From NCBI GenBank assembly GCA_963747735.1, contig CAVVGE010000015.1:72998-136997 (forward strand): a stretch of DNA of 64,000 nucleotides. Reading direction: 5' to 3'. The notes beneath the pieces were generated by a model that saw only the letters and a program-made list of their open reading frames with translations, was not told where the DNA came from and searched no databases. Position 1 is the stretch's first letter. Every line of letters begins with the position of its first letter. This DNA comes from AP-15 sp963747735 (GTDB lineage Bacteria > Pseudomonadota > Alphaproteobacteria > ATCC43930 > CGMCC-115725). Positions 56,506-64,000 of this stretch are shown here, in pieces. A program made the translations under genes and the position numbers.

Positions 56506-57300
56506 GTGAGATTGCAGCAGCACCGAAACATCGAAGTCAGCGGCGCGATGCTCGAATGCACCCTCTACGGTTCGGGGACTCCGGTTATGTTGCTCGCGAA
56601 TGCCGGCTGCAGCAGCAGTTATTTTGACGACCTGGCGCGCGTGCTCGCTGCCGGAGGGTCGCAAGCCATCTGTGTCAACATGCGCGGTACTGGAGAGAGC
56701 CGCGGCTCGCTCGACGGCATAACTATGCACGATTTGGCTGCCGATGTGGCTGCGGTCCTTGAAGCTGTGGATTGCGGTCCGGCGCACCTCGTCGGCCATG
56801 CCTTCGGCAATCGGGTCGCTCGCTGCCTGGCGGTCGATCGGCCCTCGCTGGTGCGCAGCGTGACTCTGCTTGCGGCGGGCGGTCTCATCGGACCCACAAC
56901 GCCACTCGGCACGGGCTTTCGCAACACTACGGAAGTCAAGATGAACGGCAGCGATTGCGTCACCGTGCTGGGGGCGCGCTGGCTGTCGCCGGCGTCGGAG
57001 CCGAAAATATTGGCGCAGGTCGAATGCTGGCCGGCGGTGCATCTCGCCCATCTCGCGACCAGCCGGGGTATGGCGCTCGAAGATTGGTGGGGTGCCGGAA
57101 CAGCCCCGCTTCTCGTGATCCAGGGGCTCGATGATGAAGCGGCTCCGCCGGGCAATGGCCACGCGCTCCGCGAGCAATTCGGCGAGCGTGTCCGGGTTAT
57201 CGACCTGCCTCGTGCGGGACACTTTCTGCTGTTGGAGCAGCCTGAAGCCGTTACCCCCGCCGTTGCCGAGTTTGTCGGCGCTGGCGCAGGTCCTCGCTGA
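56506..57300 (+). CDS. Alpha/beta hydrolase with Ala at the nucleophile position
   Basis: 264 residues from GTG 56506 (TTG 56512 possible). The fold shows VMLLANAGCSSSYFDDLARV (oxyanion-side loop), CVNMRGTGESRGSLDGITMH and PLLVIQGLDDEAAPP (Asp region) with a late His in RAGHFLLLEQPEAV. At the nucleophile elbow the sequence is LVGHAFGNRVA, where GxSxG is expected, so the catalytic Ser is Ala. Such GHAFG proteins may be non-hydrolytic or use another mechanism. It lies between the Ada-like gene and a GST gene. Confidence 0.8.
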   Translation: MRLQQHRNIEVSGAMLECTLYGSGTPVMLLANAGCSSSYFDDLARVLAAGGSQAICVNMRGTGESRGSLDGITMHDLAADVAAVLEAVDCGPAHLVGHAFGNRVARCLAVDRPSLVRSVTLLAAGGLIGPTTPLGTGFRNTTEVKMNGSDCVTVLGARWLSPASEPKILAQVECWPAVHLAHLATSRGMALEDWWGAGTAPLLVIQGLDDEAAPPGNGHALREQFGERVRVIDLPRAGHFLLLEQPEAVTPAVAEFVGAGAGPR

Positions 57301-57329
57301 CTGCTTGCGGAAGATCGAGAGGAGTCGAA

Positions 57330-57389
57330 ATGCCGCGTTACGACGACACATTTGTGGATCCCTTGTTGCGCGATCAGGAGGGCTTATGA
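57330..57389 (+). CDS. Short ORF (19 residues) overlapping the GST start
   Basis: ATG 57330 with GAGGAG 6 bases upstream encodes MPRYDDTFVDPLLRDQEGL and stops at 57389, overlapping the GST ATG (ATGA). It could be a leader peptide that couples translation of the GST gene, or the remnant of a longer gene start. No family match is recognised. Low confidence because short ORFs arise by chance. Confidence 0.3.
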   Translation: MPRYDDTFVDPLLRDQEGL

Positions 57390-58309
57390 CCGACATCATC
57401 ATCCTGCACCACTACGATACCTCTCCCTATTCGGAGAAAGTCCGGCTCGGCCTTGGCCTCAAAGGCCTCGCTTGGGCGTCGGTCGAGATCCCCGTCATCA
57501 TGCCGAAACCCGATCTGACGGCGCTGACCGGGGGCTATCGCAAGACGCCCGTGCTGCAAATCGGCGCCGACATCTATTGCGACAGTCAATTGATCATGCG
57601 CGAGCTGGAACGCCGACATCCGAGCCCGGGTTTTTATCCGGCCGGTCGCGGCGCGGCGGATGCGCTTGCGTGGTGGGCAGAGAAGACTATGTTCAGCCCG
57701 GCGGTCGGTATCGCTTTTGCCAAGCGGCCGGACGCGTTGCCCGACGGGTTCCTCGAAGACCGCGTCAAATTCTCCGGCCGCAACATAGATCCGGCCGCAA
57801 TGATGGCGGCACTGCCTTATCTATTCGATCAGCTGCGTGCGCATCTGCACTGGCTCGATCAGATGATGGCCGCCGACGGGCGCTCGTTCTTGCAGGGCGC
57901 GGCGGCCGGCCTCGCCGACCTCGCGGCTTACCACCCCATCTGGTTCTTGCAGCGGAATTTCGGACCGGCGGCAGCACCGCTCGGCGGATTTCCAAGGCTA
58001 TTGAGCTGGGCCGAGCGCATCGCCGCCATTGGCCACGGCGACCGGCGCCCCATGACGTCACAGGAAGCGCTTGCGGTCGCAAGCGCTGCCGCGTCGTCCA
58101 CCGGCACCGTCGCCGACCGCGACGACCCGATCGGTCGCCAGCCGGGGCAGCGCGTTACCGTCACACCGGACGATACCGGCCGCGATCCGGTCGCCGGCGA
58201 ATTGGTAGCCTCAGGCGTCGATGAGATCACCATCAAGCGTAACGATCCCGCTGTTGGCGAGGTCTTTGTGCATTTTCCGCGTGCCGGCTTTGCCGTCACG
58301 CCGGCCTAG
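57386..58309 (+). CDS. Glutathione S-transferase family protein
   Basis: 307 residues from ATG 57386 with AGGAGGG about 6 bases upstream. The N-terminal thioredoxin-like domain reads TDIIILHHYDTSPYSEKVRL (Ser/Tyr candidates for glutathione binding), KTPVLQIGADIYCDSQLIM and ELERRHPSPGFYPAGRG. A helical domain follows (FLEDRVKFSGRNIDPAAM; LADLAAYHPIWFLQRNFG). An extra C-terminal beta-rich part (QRVTVTPDDTGRDPVAGELV) is unusual for simple GSTs. The stop codon TAG lies within the CTAG target copy of the adjacent IS; the protein itself is intact. Confidence 0.88.
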   Translation: MTDIIILHHYDTSPYSEKVRLGLGLKGLAWASVEIPVIMPKPDLTALTGGYRKTPVLQIGADIYCDSQLIMRELERRHPSPGFYPAGRGAADALAWWAEKTMFSPAVGIAFAKRPDALPDGFLEDRVKFSGRNIDPAAMMAALPYLFDQLRAHLHWLDQMMAADGRSFLQGAAAGLADLAAYHPIWFLQRNFGPAAAPLGGFPRLLSWAERIAAIGHGDRRPMTSQEALAVASAAASSTGTVADRDDPIGRQPGQRVTVTPDDTGRDPVAGELVASGVDEITIKRNDPAVGEVFVHFPRAGFAVTPA

Positions 58310-58551
58310 CAGGTGCGGAAATAGGTCGAGATAAGGGGCGGATATGGTGTAGAATCTGGGTTGCGTGACGAGATATGGGGGATATGCGATGCGCGGTGGG
58401 GATTTGAACACAGCAGCGCTGTTCAGCTATCTGAGTTGCGCGGCGCGGGTGCCGGCGGATCATCCGCTGCGGGCGATCCGGGTTATCGTGGACGCGGCGC
58501 TGGAAGGATTGTCGCCCGAGTTCGAAACCCTCTATTCCCCGATCGGCCGGC

Positions 58552-58575
58552 CCCCGGCCTGCGCCGGGGCAGGCT
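58552..58575 (-). repeat. Palindromic mini-insert, copy A
   Basis: Between the conserved IGRP and IPPEKLL of the transposase, about 24 extra bases add PACAGAGL in frame. On the minus strand the insert reads AGCCTGCCCCGGCGCAGGCC then GGGG. Stem CCCCGGC at 58552-58558 pairs with GCCGGGG at 58563-58569. It is related to copies B and C but in the opposite orientation. Confidence 0.8.
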
Positions 58576-59036
58576 TGATCCCACCCGAGAAGTTGTTGCG
58601 GGCGCTGTTGCTGCAAGCATTCTATTCGGTGCGCTCGGAGCGTCAATTGATGGAGCAGCTGGACTACAATCTGCTGTTCCGCTGGTTTGTCGGGCTGGGG
58701 ATGGACGCGCCGATCTGGGACGTGACGGTCTTCACCAAGAACCGCGAACGCCTGCTGGCGGGCGATGTCGCCGCCAAGTTCCTGGCGCGAGTGCTGAACC
58801 AGCCGCGGGTCAAGGCGTTGCTGTCGGACGAGCATTTTTCGGTGGACGGCACGCTGATCGAAGCCTGGGCCAGCATCAAGAGCTTCACGCCGCGGAGCGG
58901 CGGCGACCGCGCCGAGGGTGCAGCAAACGATGGCGCGCCCAAGGGCCGCAACGCCGAGCGTGACTTTCACGCCGAGAAGCGCAGCAACGACACCCACGCC
59001 TCGACCACCGACCCCGATGCCCGGCTGTTTCGAAAG

Positions 59037-59060
59037 AGCCTGCCCCTGGCTTGAACAGGG
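59037..59060 (+). repeat. Palindromic mini-insert, copy B
   Basis: A 24-bp insert, AGCCTGCCCCTGGCTTGAAC then AGGG, sits between transposase codons for RLFRK and GRGKEARLCHMGH. It keeps the frame but brings an in-frame TGA at 59052-59054. Stem CCCCTG pairs with CAGGGG; relative to copy A the stem bases differ on both sides together, so pairing is preserved. Confidence 0.85.
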
Positions 59061-59237
59061 GGGCGCGGCAAGGAAGCCAGGCTCTGTCACATGGGCCACC
59101 TGCTGATGGAGAACCGACACGGCCTGATCGTCGATGCCACGCTGACCCACGCCACCGGCACGGCCGAGCGCGAGGCCGCGATGACCATGCTGGGCCGCCT
59201 GGGCGGCCGCCATCGCATCACCCTCGGCGCCGACAAG

Positions 59238-59260
59238 AGCCTGCCCTCGCGAAGGCGGGG
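59238..59260 (+). repeat. Palindromic mini-insert, copy C
   Basis: A 23-bp insert, AGCCTGCCCTCGCGAAGGCG then GGG, lies between the codons for GADK and AYDVADFIDRL of the transposase and shifts the frame by two. Stem CCCTCGC pairs with GCGGGGG, including one T-G pair. It shares AGCCTGCCC with copy B and the reverse of copy A. Confidence 0.85.
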
Positions 59261-59761
59261 GCTTACGACGTGGCCGACTTCATCGATCGCCTGCGCGCGA
59301 TCAGGGTCACCCCGCATGTGGCGCAGAACCTCACCAACCGCCGCTCGGCGATCGACGGGCGCACCACCCGCCACCCCGGCTACGCCGTCAGCCAGCGTAT
59401 CCGCAAGCGCATCGAGGAGGCGTTCGGCTGGATCAAAACCAGCGGCGGACTGCGCAAAACCCGGCACTGCGGCAGCGCCCGTGTCGGCTGGACCTTCACC
59501 CTGACCGCCGCCGCCTGCAATCTGGTCAGGCTGCCAAAGCTGCTGGCGGCTGAATGAGCGTTCTCCGCGTGCGTCGGGGCGGCGCAGGATCGGGGCCAGA
59601 TGGCCGCGAATACGGTCAACCAAACCCGCCAGAACCCTCGCCTTCGAGCACATCGAGCAGGGAAAGCCCGATAAACAACCCCTATTTCCGCACCCTGCTA
59701 GAAATCTGGCGTTTGTCATAACACCCATTCAGCGGCTCAGGACTCAGGACACCGGGGGATT

Positions 59762-59994
59762 TCAATCGCGCGGGCGCAGGCTGACGGTGGGGCTATGGCC
59801 GCCGCGGCGACCGCAGAGGCGGCAGCGGAGTTTCTTCTTAAGGTCGGCGAGCCGCATCGAGCCGGGCCGGCCGTAGGTCAGGCTGGCATGGTCGATCGCC
59901 GCCCGGTGCCGGCAGCCCCGCATTCCGCTTCGACGACGTGCCAGGCCTGCAAATCCTCCACTCGGAAGGCATACCGCGGCGGCATCTTGTCCAT
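59762..59994 (-). pseudogene. Small zinc-ribbon protein, frameshifted
   Basis: From ATG 59994 the product reads MDKMPPRYAFRVEDLQAWHV then VEAECG; one base appears missing near 59924, after which CRHRAAIDHASLTYGRPGSM and LADLKKKLRCRLCGRRGGHS continue to the stop. The two CxxC sites (CGxC and CRLC) form a zinc ribbon in intact family members of about 78 residues. Its function is unknown. The frameshift makes a functional product doubtful. Confidence 0.55.
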
Positions 59995-60084
59995 CGTCGA
60001 TCCCGATTGTTCGGTTTTCGTCCTGAATAAATTCCCGGCCGACACCTGTCGTCAAGGGTCGCTGGTAACGCCATATGCTCGGCC

Positions 60085-60777
60085 ATGTGTGGCCGTGTGC
60101 GTCTGTCCTCCGACGTCGAGCGAGATCGATTGAGGTCTTCGCGATCCCGCCCTCGCGGCCGGCGCCGAATATCGCCGCTAGCTGGAACGTGGCGCCGACC
60201 GATCCGCTGCCGGTCGTGCGCTACAATGCGCAAGACCGGCGAGCGCAGCCTCGACGTGATGCGCTGGGGCCTGGTGCCGTTCTGGGCCAAGGACATCAAG
60301 GTCGGCTTCGCCAACATCAACGCCAAGGCCGAGGGGATCGACACCAAGCCCGGCCTTCCGCGAGGCGTTTCGGCGCCGGCGCTGCCTGGTGCCGGTCGAC
60401 AATTTTTACGAATGGAAAAGGACCGGGACCGGCAAGCAGCCCTATGCGATCGCGCTGGCCGACCGGCAGATGATGGCGCTCGCGGGATTATGGGAGACGT
60501 GGCGCTCGCCGGCGGGCGAGCGCGATCCGCAGCTTCGCGATCGTCACCACGGATGCCGAATGAATTGTGCGCCGAGCTGCATAACCGGATGCCCGTGGTC
60601 CTGCCGCCGGAGGCTTGGCCGGCATGGCTCGGCGAGGAGCCGGCCGAACCGCCGCAGCTCAAGGCGCTGCTGGCCCCGTACCCTTCTGATGAGATGATCG
60701 CCTGGCCGGTCAGCCCGCGCGTCGGCAACGTGAAGAACAACGATCCCGGCCTGGTCGAGCCGGTTTCTTTGCTGTAA
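60085..60777 (+). pseudogene. SRAP (YedK/HMCES-type) peptidase pseudogene
   Basis: The start MCGRVRLSSDV keeps the catalytic Cys 2 of SRAP proteins, which bind abasic sites in single-stranded DNA. Successive frames supply SRPAPNIAASWNVAPTDPLP, RSLDVMRWGLVPFWAKDIKV, PVDNFYEWKRTGTGKQPYAI, TVDA-like sequence and AELHNRMPVVLPPEAWPAWL. About six single extra bases, near 60118, 60132, 60238, 60355, 60529 and 60557, are needed to join them. All are +1 events. The last 77 residues are intact to the stop. The gene is probably dead. Confidence 0.8.
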
Positions 60778-61047
60778 GTGGGGTCACGACAAGAGCTGTG
60801 CGTAGCTGTACGACACAGAAGAACGGGTAGGCAACTTTTCGTCAGTATGCCCATGCGATTCGCTTGCAGCCGCCGGCGATCAACCCGGGAATGGGGCAGA
60901 GGCGGCCGGCTGTCGCGTGCCGGCAAGCCGATGATAGCCAAGATGGATGGCTAAATTCGGCATAGCCAATTTACATCGGCTTTGCCGTTCTTGACCACGC
61001 GATCTACGGTTGGCCAAGTTCGGTATACCCATCGTGGCTTCCCCGCC
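60778..61047. other. Intergenic region with a candidate res site and transposon end
   Basis: GGGGTCAC at 60780, right after the SRAP stop, could be the outer end of a Tn3-type inverted repeat, but the other end is beyond the window. Two similar 20-bp sequences, GGCTAAATTCGGCATAGCCA (60949-60968) and GGCCAAGTTCGGTATACCCA (61012-61031), with 16 matching positions, lie just before tnpR. TAGCCA/TGGCTA arms recur at 60935-60968. These fit resolvase-binding subsites of a res site. Confidence 0.5.
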
Positions 61048-61674
61048 ATGAAAGTCGCCCGCATCTATCTTCGCGTCAGCACTGACGAACAGGACCTCGC
61101 TCGCCAGGCCGAGATCGAGCAGGGCACTCGGTCTTCGGGTTACTACATCGCCGGTGTCTACCGTGAGAAGGCATCGGGTGCCCGCGCCGACCGCCCCGAA
61201 CTCCTCAGGATGATCGCTGATTTGCAGCCCGGTGAAGTGGTTGTCGCGGAGAGGATTGATCGCACCAGTCGGCTCCCTTTGGCCGAGGCTCAGAGACTGG
61301 TGGGCTGATAAGAAAGCAAGGGGGCAAGGCTGGCGGTGCCGGGTCTGGTCGATCTGTCCGAGTTCGCGACCGCGGCTGATGGTGTGGCCAGGATCGTGCT
61401 GGAGTCGGTGCAGGAGCTGCTGCTCAAGCTGGCCCTGCAAATGGCGCGCGACGACTATGAGACACGCCGCGAGCGACAGCGTCAGGGTGTGCAACTGGCC
61501 AAGGCCGCCGGCAAATATGCGGGGCGCATCCCCGATGCCGCCATCCATCAGCGCATCATCGCGCTGCGCGGCGCCGGTCAGTCGATAAAGCGGACCGCCG
61601 AACTGGCCGGGTGCAGCGAAAGCCAAGTGAAGCGGATATGGGCCATCCATCGCAATCAACTGCCCGGAGATTGA
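61048..61674 (+). pseudogene. Serine resolvase (TnpR-like), two in-frame stops
   Basis: From ATG 61048: MKVARIYLRVSTDEQDLARQ (catalytic Ser in RVSTDEQ), GYYIAGVYREKASGARADRP and EVVVAERIDRTSRLPLAEAQ. After RLV come TGA and TAA at 61306-61311 in place of the usual Asp-Ser-Ile, then the same frame continues SKGARLAVPGLVDLS, EVQ-helix sequence VLESVQELLLKLALQMARDD and a C-terminal HTH (IKRTAELAGCSESQVKRIWA). Intact members resolve cointegrates at res sites. Full-length product would need readthrough. Confidence 0.85.
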
Positions 61675-61676
61675 GC

Positions 61677-64000
61677 TTGTCGCGCCGTCCCCTGCTCAAA
61701 GCCGATCGGTGGTCCGCCCTTGTCGACATGCCGACAGACGAGCAGAGCCTGATCCGGCATTGCACGCTCGGTCGGGCCGAGATGGATCTGATCCAGGCCA
61801 AGCGGACCCCGCACAACCGCCTCGGCTTGGCCATTCAGCTCTGCTTTTTACGCCATCTCGGTCGGGCGATCCTTTTTGGTGAGACGCTCCCGGCACCGGT
61901 GGTTGCCTTCCTCGCCCAACAGATCGGCATCGACCCGGGTGCCTTGGCCGAGTATGGCCGGCGCGACACAAACCGGCGCGAGCATGCGGTCGAGGCGCAG
62001 CGGCATCTCGGCCTGCACCCGGCTGTCCGCGGGGACCGGCGGGCGGCCCTGAGCGCGGCGCTCGCGGCCGCCACCGCGTCCGACAAGGGAATGCCGATCG
62101 CCGAAGCGATCATCGCCGCCTTCCGGGAACGCAAGACGGTGCTTCCGGCGACCGACACGCTCGACCGGATCGGCCGCGCCGCACGGGTCGTCGCGCGCCG
62201 GCGGATGGAGGCAGCGCTGCTCGACGGCTTCTCCTCCGAGGAACTGGCCACATTCGACGGGCTGCTCGGCGTCGATCCCGCCATCCGGCAGACCCGCTTC
62301 GCCTGGCTGCGGGCCTTCCCCGAGGCGCCGAGCGAAAAGAACCTGCTCGCCCTGCTCGATCGGCTGAGCTTCGTCCGGTCATTTGGCCTTGATCTGCGGC
62401 GCCGCGGGCGCATCCATCCGGACCGATGGGCCCAGCTGGTGCGCGAGGGTGCGGTGACGCCGAGCTGGCTGGCGGAAGACTTCAACGCTCGCCGCCGGCA
62501 CGCGCTGATCGCGGCGCAGCTGATCGAGCTGACCGGCAAACTGACCGATGCCGCGATCACCATGTTCTGCCGGCTGATCGCCCTCTTGTTCACCAAGTCC
62601 AAGGCCCGACAGGATCGGCGCCATCTCGACGCCCGCAAGGAAACGGGTCGGCTGCTGCGCATGTTCGGCGACACGCTGCGCGCGCTCACCGAGGCGAACG
62701 AGACCGGCGAGGATGCGTTCGACGTGCTCGATCGCGAGATCGGCTGGCCCCGCCTGGTTCAGGCCCGGGCGGATGTCGAGACGTTGGCCGCGACCGCCGA
62801 GGCCGATCCGCTGCTCGGCGCCGCTGAGCGCTATTCCTGGGTCCGCCGCTATGCGCCCGCGCTGCTCGAGGCCTTCACCTTCCGGTCTACCCGGGCACGG
62901 GACCCCCTCCTGACGGCAATCGAGCTCTTGCGACAGCTCAATCGGGACGGTCGCCGGGCATTGCCGGCCAAAGTGCCGGTCGGCCATCTCAAGGAGAAGG
63001 TCCGGAAACTCATCGCTGCCGACGGCAAGCGGGACCGGCGTCTCTGGGAAATCGCCACCCTCGCCGTGCTGCGCGACCGCCTGCGCTCGGGCGACGTCTG
63101 GGTTGAGGGCAGTGGAGCCTTCCGCCCTCTGGAAGCCCAGCTCATGCCGCGCCCGGCCTTCGAGGCACGCAAGCAGGCGGGCGATCTGCGGCTCGGCGTC
63201 CCGCGCGACGCCGATGCCTGGATCGCCGAGAAACAGCAGGAGCTGGATTTCAAACTGAAGCAACTGAGCTATCGGGCCCGGACCGGCAAGCTGGCCGGGA
63301 TCCGCCTCGTCGAGGGCGTCCTGACCATCGCCAAACACCGCACCAAAGTGCCAAAGGCGAAGGTCGACGCGGCGAAATGGCTGATCCTCGACCGAATGCC
63401 GCAAATCGACATCACCGATCTCCTGGCCGAGATCGACACCTGGACCGGCTTCGCCCATTGGTTCACCCATCTGCGCACCGGCGACACGGTCCGCCTCCGC
63501 CGGCACTGCTCGCGGCGATCCTCGGCGACGCGACCAATCTCGGCGCCAAGCGCATGGCCGACGCCTCGGCCGGGGTCAGCGAGCGACAGATCATCTGGGC
63601 CCGGCTGTTCCACATCCGGCCCGAGACCTACAAATCGGCCCTGGCCGCGATCATCAATGCCCATCTGGCGCATCCTCACGCCAGGCTCTGGGGCAACGGC
63701 ACGACCTCCTCCTCGGACGGCCAGTTCTTCCGAGCCGCCGGCCGGGGCGGCAAGCGCAGCGAGGTCAATGCTCATTACAGCGGTGATCCCGGGAGCAAGT
63801 TCTACACCTGGGTTTCCGACCAGCACGGCCACTTTCACATCCTGCCGATGGGTGCCACCGAGGATGAAGCCGTCTATGTGCTGGACGGGCTCTACGGGCA
63901 TGAGAGCCGGATCGAAATCGACGAGCATTACGTCGACACCGGCGGCGCCAGCGATCATCTCTTCAGCCTGTTCACACTGGGAGGAAAGCGCCTCGCACCG
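61677..64000 (+). CDS. Tn3-family transposase TnpA, frameshifted and cut by the window end
   Basis: From TTG 61677: LSRRPLLKADRWSALVDMPT, EMDLIQAKRTPHNRLGLAIQ (typical TnpA N-terminus), AEYGRRDTNRREHAVEAQRH and a long helical middle. A one-base loss near 63499 separates LRTGDTVRL from ALLAAILGDATNLGAKRMAD; afterwards SSSDGQFFRAAGRGGKRSEV holds the first catalytic Asp, followed by YVLDGLYGHESRIEIDEHYV. Sequence stops at 64000 before the last catalytic residues. It starts 2 bp after tnpR and belongs to the same transposon. ATG 61728 is an alternative start. Confidence 0.88.
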   Translation, partial: MSRRPLLKADRWSALVDMPTDEQSLIRHCTLGRAEMDLIQAKRTPHNRLGLAIQLCFLRHLGRAILFGETLPAPVVAFLAQQIGIDPGALAEYGRRDTNRREHAVEAQRHLGLHPAVRGDRRAALSAALAAATASDKGMPIAEAIIAAFRERKTVLPATDTLDRIGRAARVVARRRMEAALLDGFSSEELATFDGLLGVDPAIRQTRFAWLRAFPEAPSEKNLLALLDRLSFVRSFGLDLRRRGRIHPDRWAQLVREGAVTPSWLAEDFNARRRHALIAAQLIELTGKLTDAAITMFCRLIALLFTKSKARQDRRHLDARKETGRLLRMFGDTLRALTEANETGEDAFDVLDREIGWPRLVQARADVETLAATAEADPLLGAAERYSWVRRYAPALLEAFTFRSTRARDPLLTAIELLRQLNRDGRRALPAKVPVGHLKEKVRKLIAADGKRDRRLWEIATLAVLRDRLRSGDVWVEGSGAFRPLEAQLMPRPAFEARKQAGDLRLGVPRDADAWIAEKQQELDFKLKQLSYRARTGKLAGIRLVEGVLTIAKHRTKVPKAKVDAAKWLILDRMPQIDITDLLAEIDTWTGFAHWFTHLRTGDTVRLRRHCSRRSSATRPISAPSAWPTPRPGSASDRSSGPGCSTSGPRPTNRPWPRSSMPIWRILTPGSGATARPPPRTASSSEPPAGAASAARSMLITAVIPGASSTPGFPTSTATFTSCRWVPPRMKPSMCWTGSTGMRAGSKSTSITSTPAAPAIISSACSHWEESASH

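Larger units (their letters stand above)
58389..59557 (+). pseudogene. IS5-type DDE transposase, disrupted by three palindromic inserts
   Basis: From ATG 58389, with GGGGGAT upstream: MRGGDLNTAALFSYLSCAAR, KLLRALLLQAFYSVRSERQL, NLLFRWFVGLGMDAPIWDVT, LSDEHFSVDGTLIEAWASIK and ERDFHAEKRSNDTHASTTDP, then HMGHLLMENRHGLIVDATLT and IRKRIEEAFGWIKTSGGLRK. This is the IS5 transposase set with DDE-region residues. It is broken by three inserts: one in frame (58552-58575), one that brings an in-frame TGA (59037-59060), and one of 23 bp that shifts the frame (59238-59260). It cannot make a full transposase. Confidence 0.9.
58310..59697. mobile_element. IS5-type insertion sequence, non-functional
   Basis: Inverted repeats begin CAGG(G)TGCGGAAATAGG at both ends (left 58310 onward; right ending 59697), with one base missing on the left. 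CTAG at 58306-58309 and 59698-59701 is the target duplication, in keeping with the 4-bp CTAG/YTAR targets of IS5 elements. The element is 1388 bp; removing three 23-25 bp inserts leaves about 1317 bp. It was inserted at the GST stop codon. Its single transposase gene is inactive. Confidence 0.88.

Overview
The window is 64 kb of very GC-rich bacterial chromosome. Short intergenic gaps, many ATGA/GTGA/TTGA start-stop overlaps, frequent GTG/TTG starts and the families present (PF12692-type methyltransferase, AtzG/AtzE pair, aerobic CO-dehydrogenase-like genes, DppBC-type transporter, ATP-dependent PEP carboxykinase) suggest an alphaproteobacterium, probably near Rhodospirillales or Hyphomicrobiales. 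That placement is inference. I found no rRNA, tRNA or CRISPR array.

Layout. 1-280: the 3' end of an aconitase gene. 0.4-12 kb: a type II secretion locus, with gspG on the plus strand, gspE-F-H-I-J-L-M-C/N-D-K on the minus strand, and the prepilin peptidase gspO on the plus strand. A 15-bp tandem repeat lies between gspG and gspK. gspL and gspE each carry an apparent one-base frameshift. 12-23 kb: a surface-polysaccharide block with a GDP-mannose-forming enzyme, a methyltransferase, a cyclic-nucleotide-binding protein, an unusual 930-residue ABC protein, four glycosyltransferases in two families and a polysaccharide-deacetylase-like protein. 23-29.5 kb: a complete oligopeptide-type ABC importer whose genes overlap the end of the polysaccharide block, so both may lie in one transcript. 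29.5-34.3 kb: a metallo-beta-lactamase-fold hydrolase, a small conserved protein, a FAD monooxygenase, an AtzG/AtzE-like amidase pair and a HugZ-like protein. 34.5-36 kb: pckA, ending at a strong bidirectional terminator. 36-47 kb: single metabolic genes (large alpha/beta hydrolase, EthD-like protein, Spy-like and His/Gly-rich envelope proteins, cupin, two-subunit CoA-transferase, MazEF-like pair, uronate-dehydrogenase-like protein, arsenate reductase, dodecin, MFS transporter). 47-53.5 kb: a sulfatase, the relic of a TRAP permease and a coxG-S-L-M cluster of the form II CO-dehydrogenase type. 53.7-55.5 kb: an ECF sigma/anti-sigma pair and an acetyltransferase.

55.5-64 kb is decayed and mobile. 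It has a truncated Ada-like regulator with an AT-richer tail, an alpha/beta hydrolase with Ala in place of the nucleophile Ser, a GST, a dead IS5-type element, a broken zinc-ribbon gene, an SRAP (YedK/HMCES) pseudogene with about six +1 shifts, and a Tn3-type transposon with a nonsense-mutated resolvase and a frameshifted transposase that runs off the window.

The most distinctive signal is in the IS5-type element. Its transposase gene is interrupted at three sites by copies of a 23-25 bp palindromic sequence (AGCCTGCCC...GGGG) whose stem changes are compensated, which looks like a miniature mobile or REP-like element. Across the window most broken frames are explained by single extra bases, so either systematic sequencing insertions or real decay must be considered for each frameshift.
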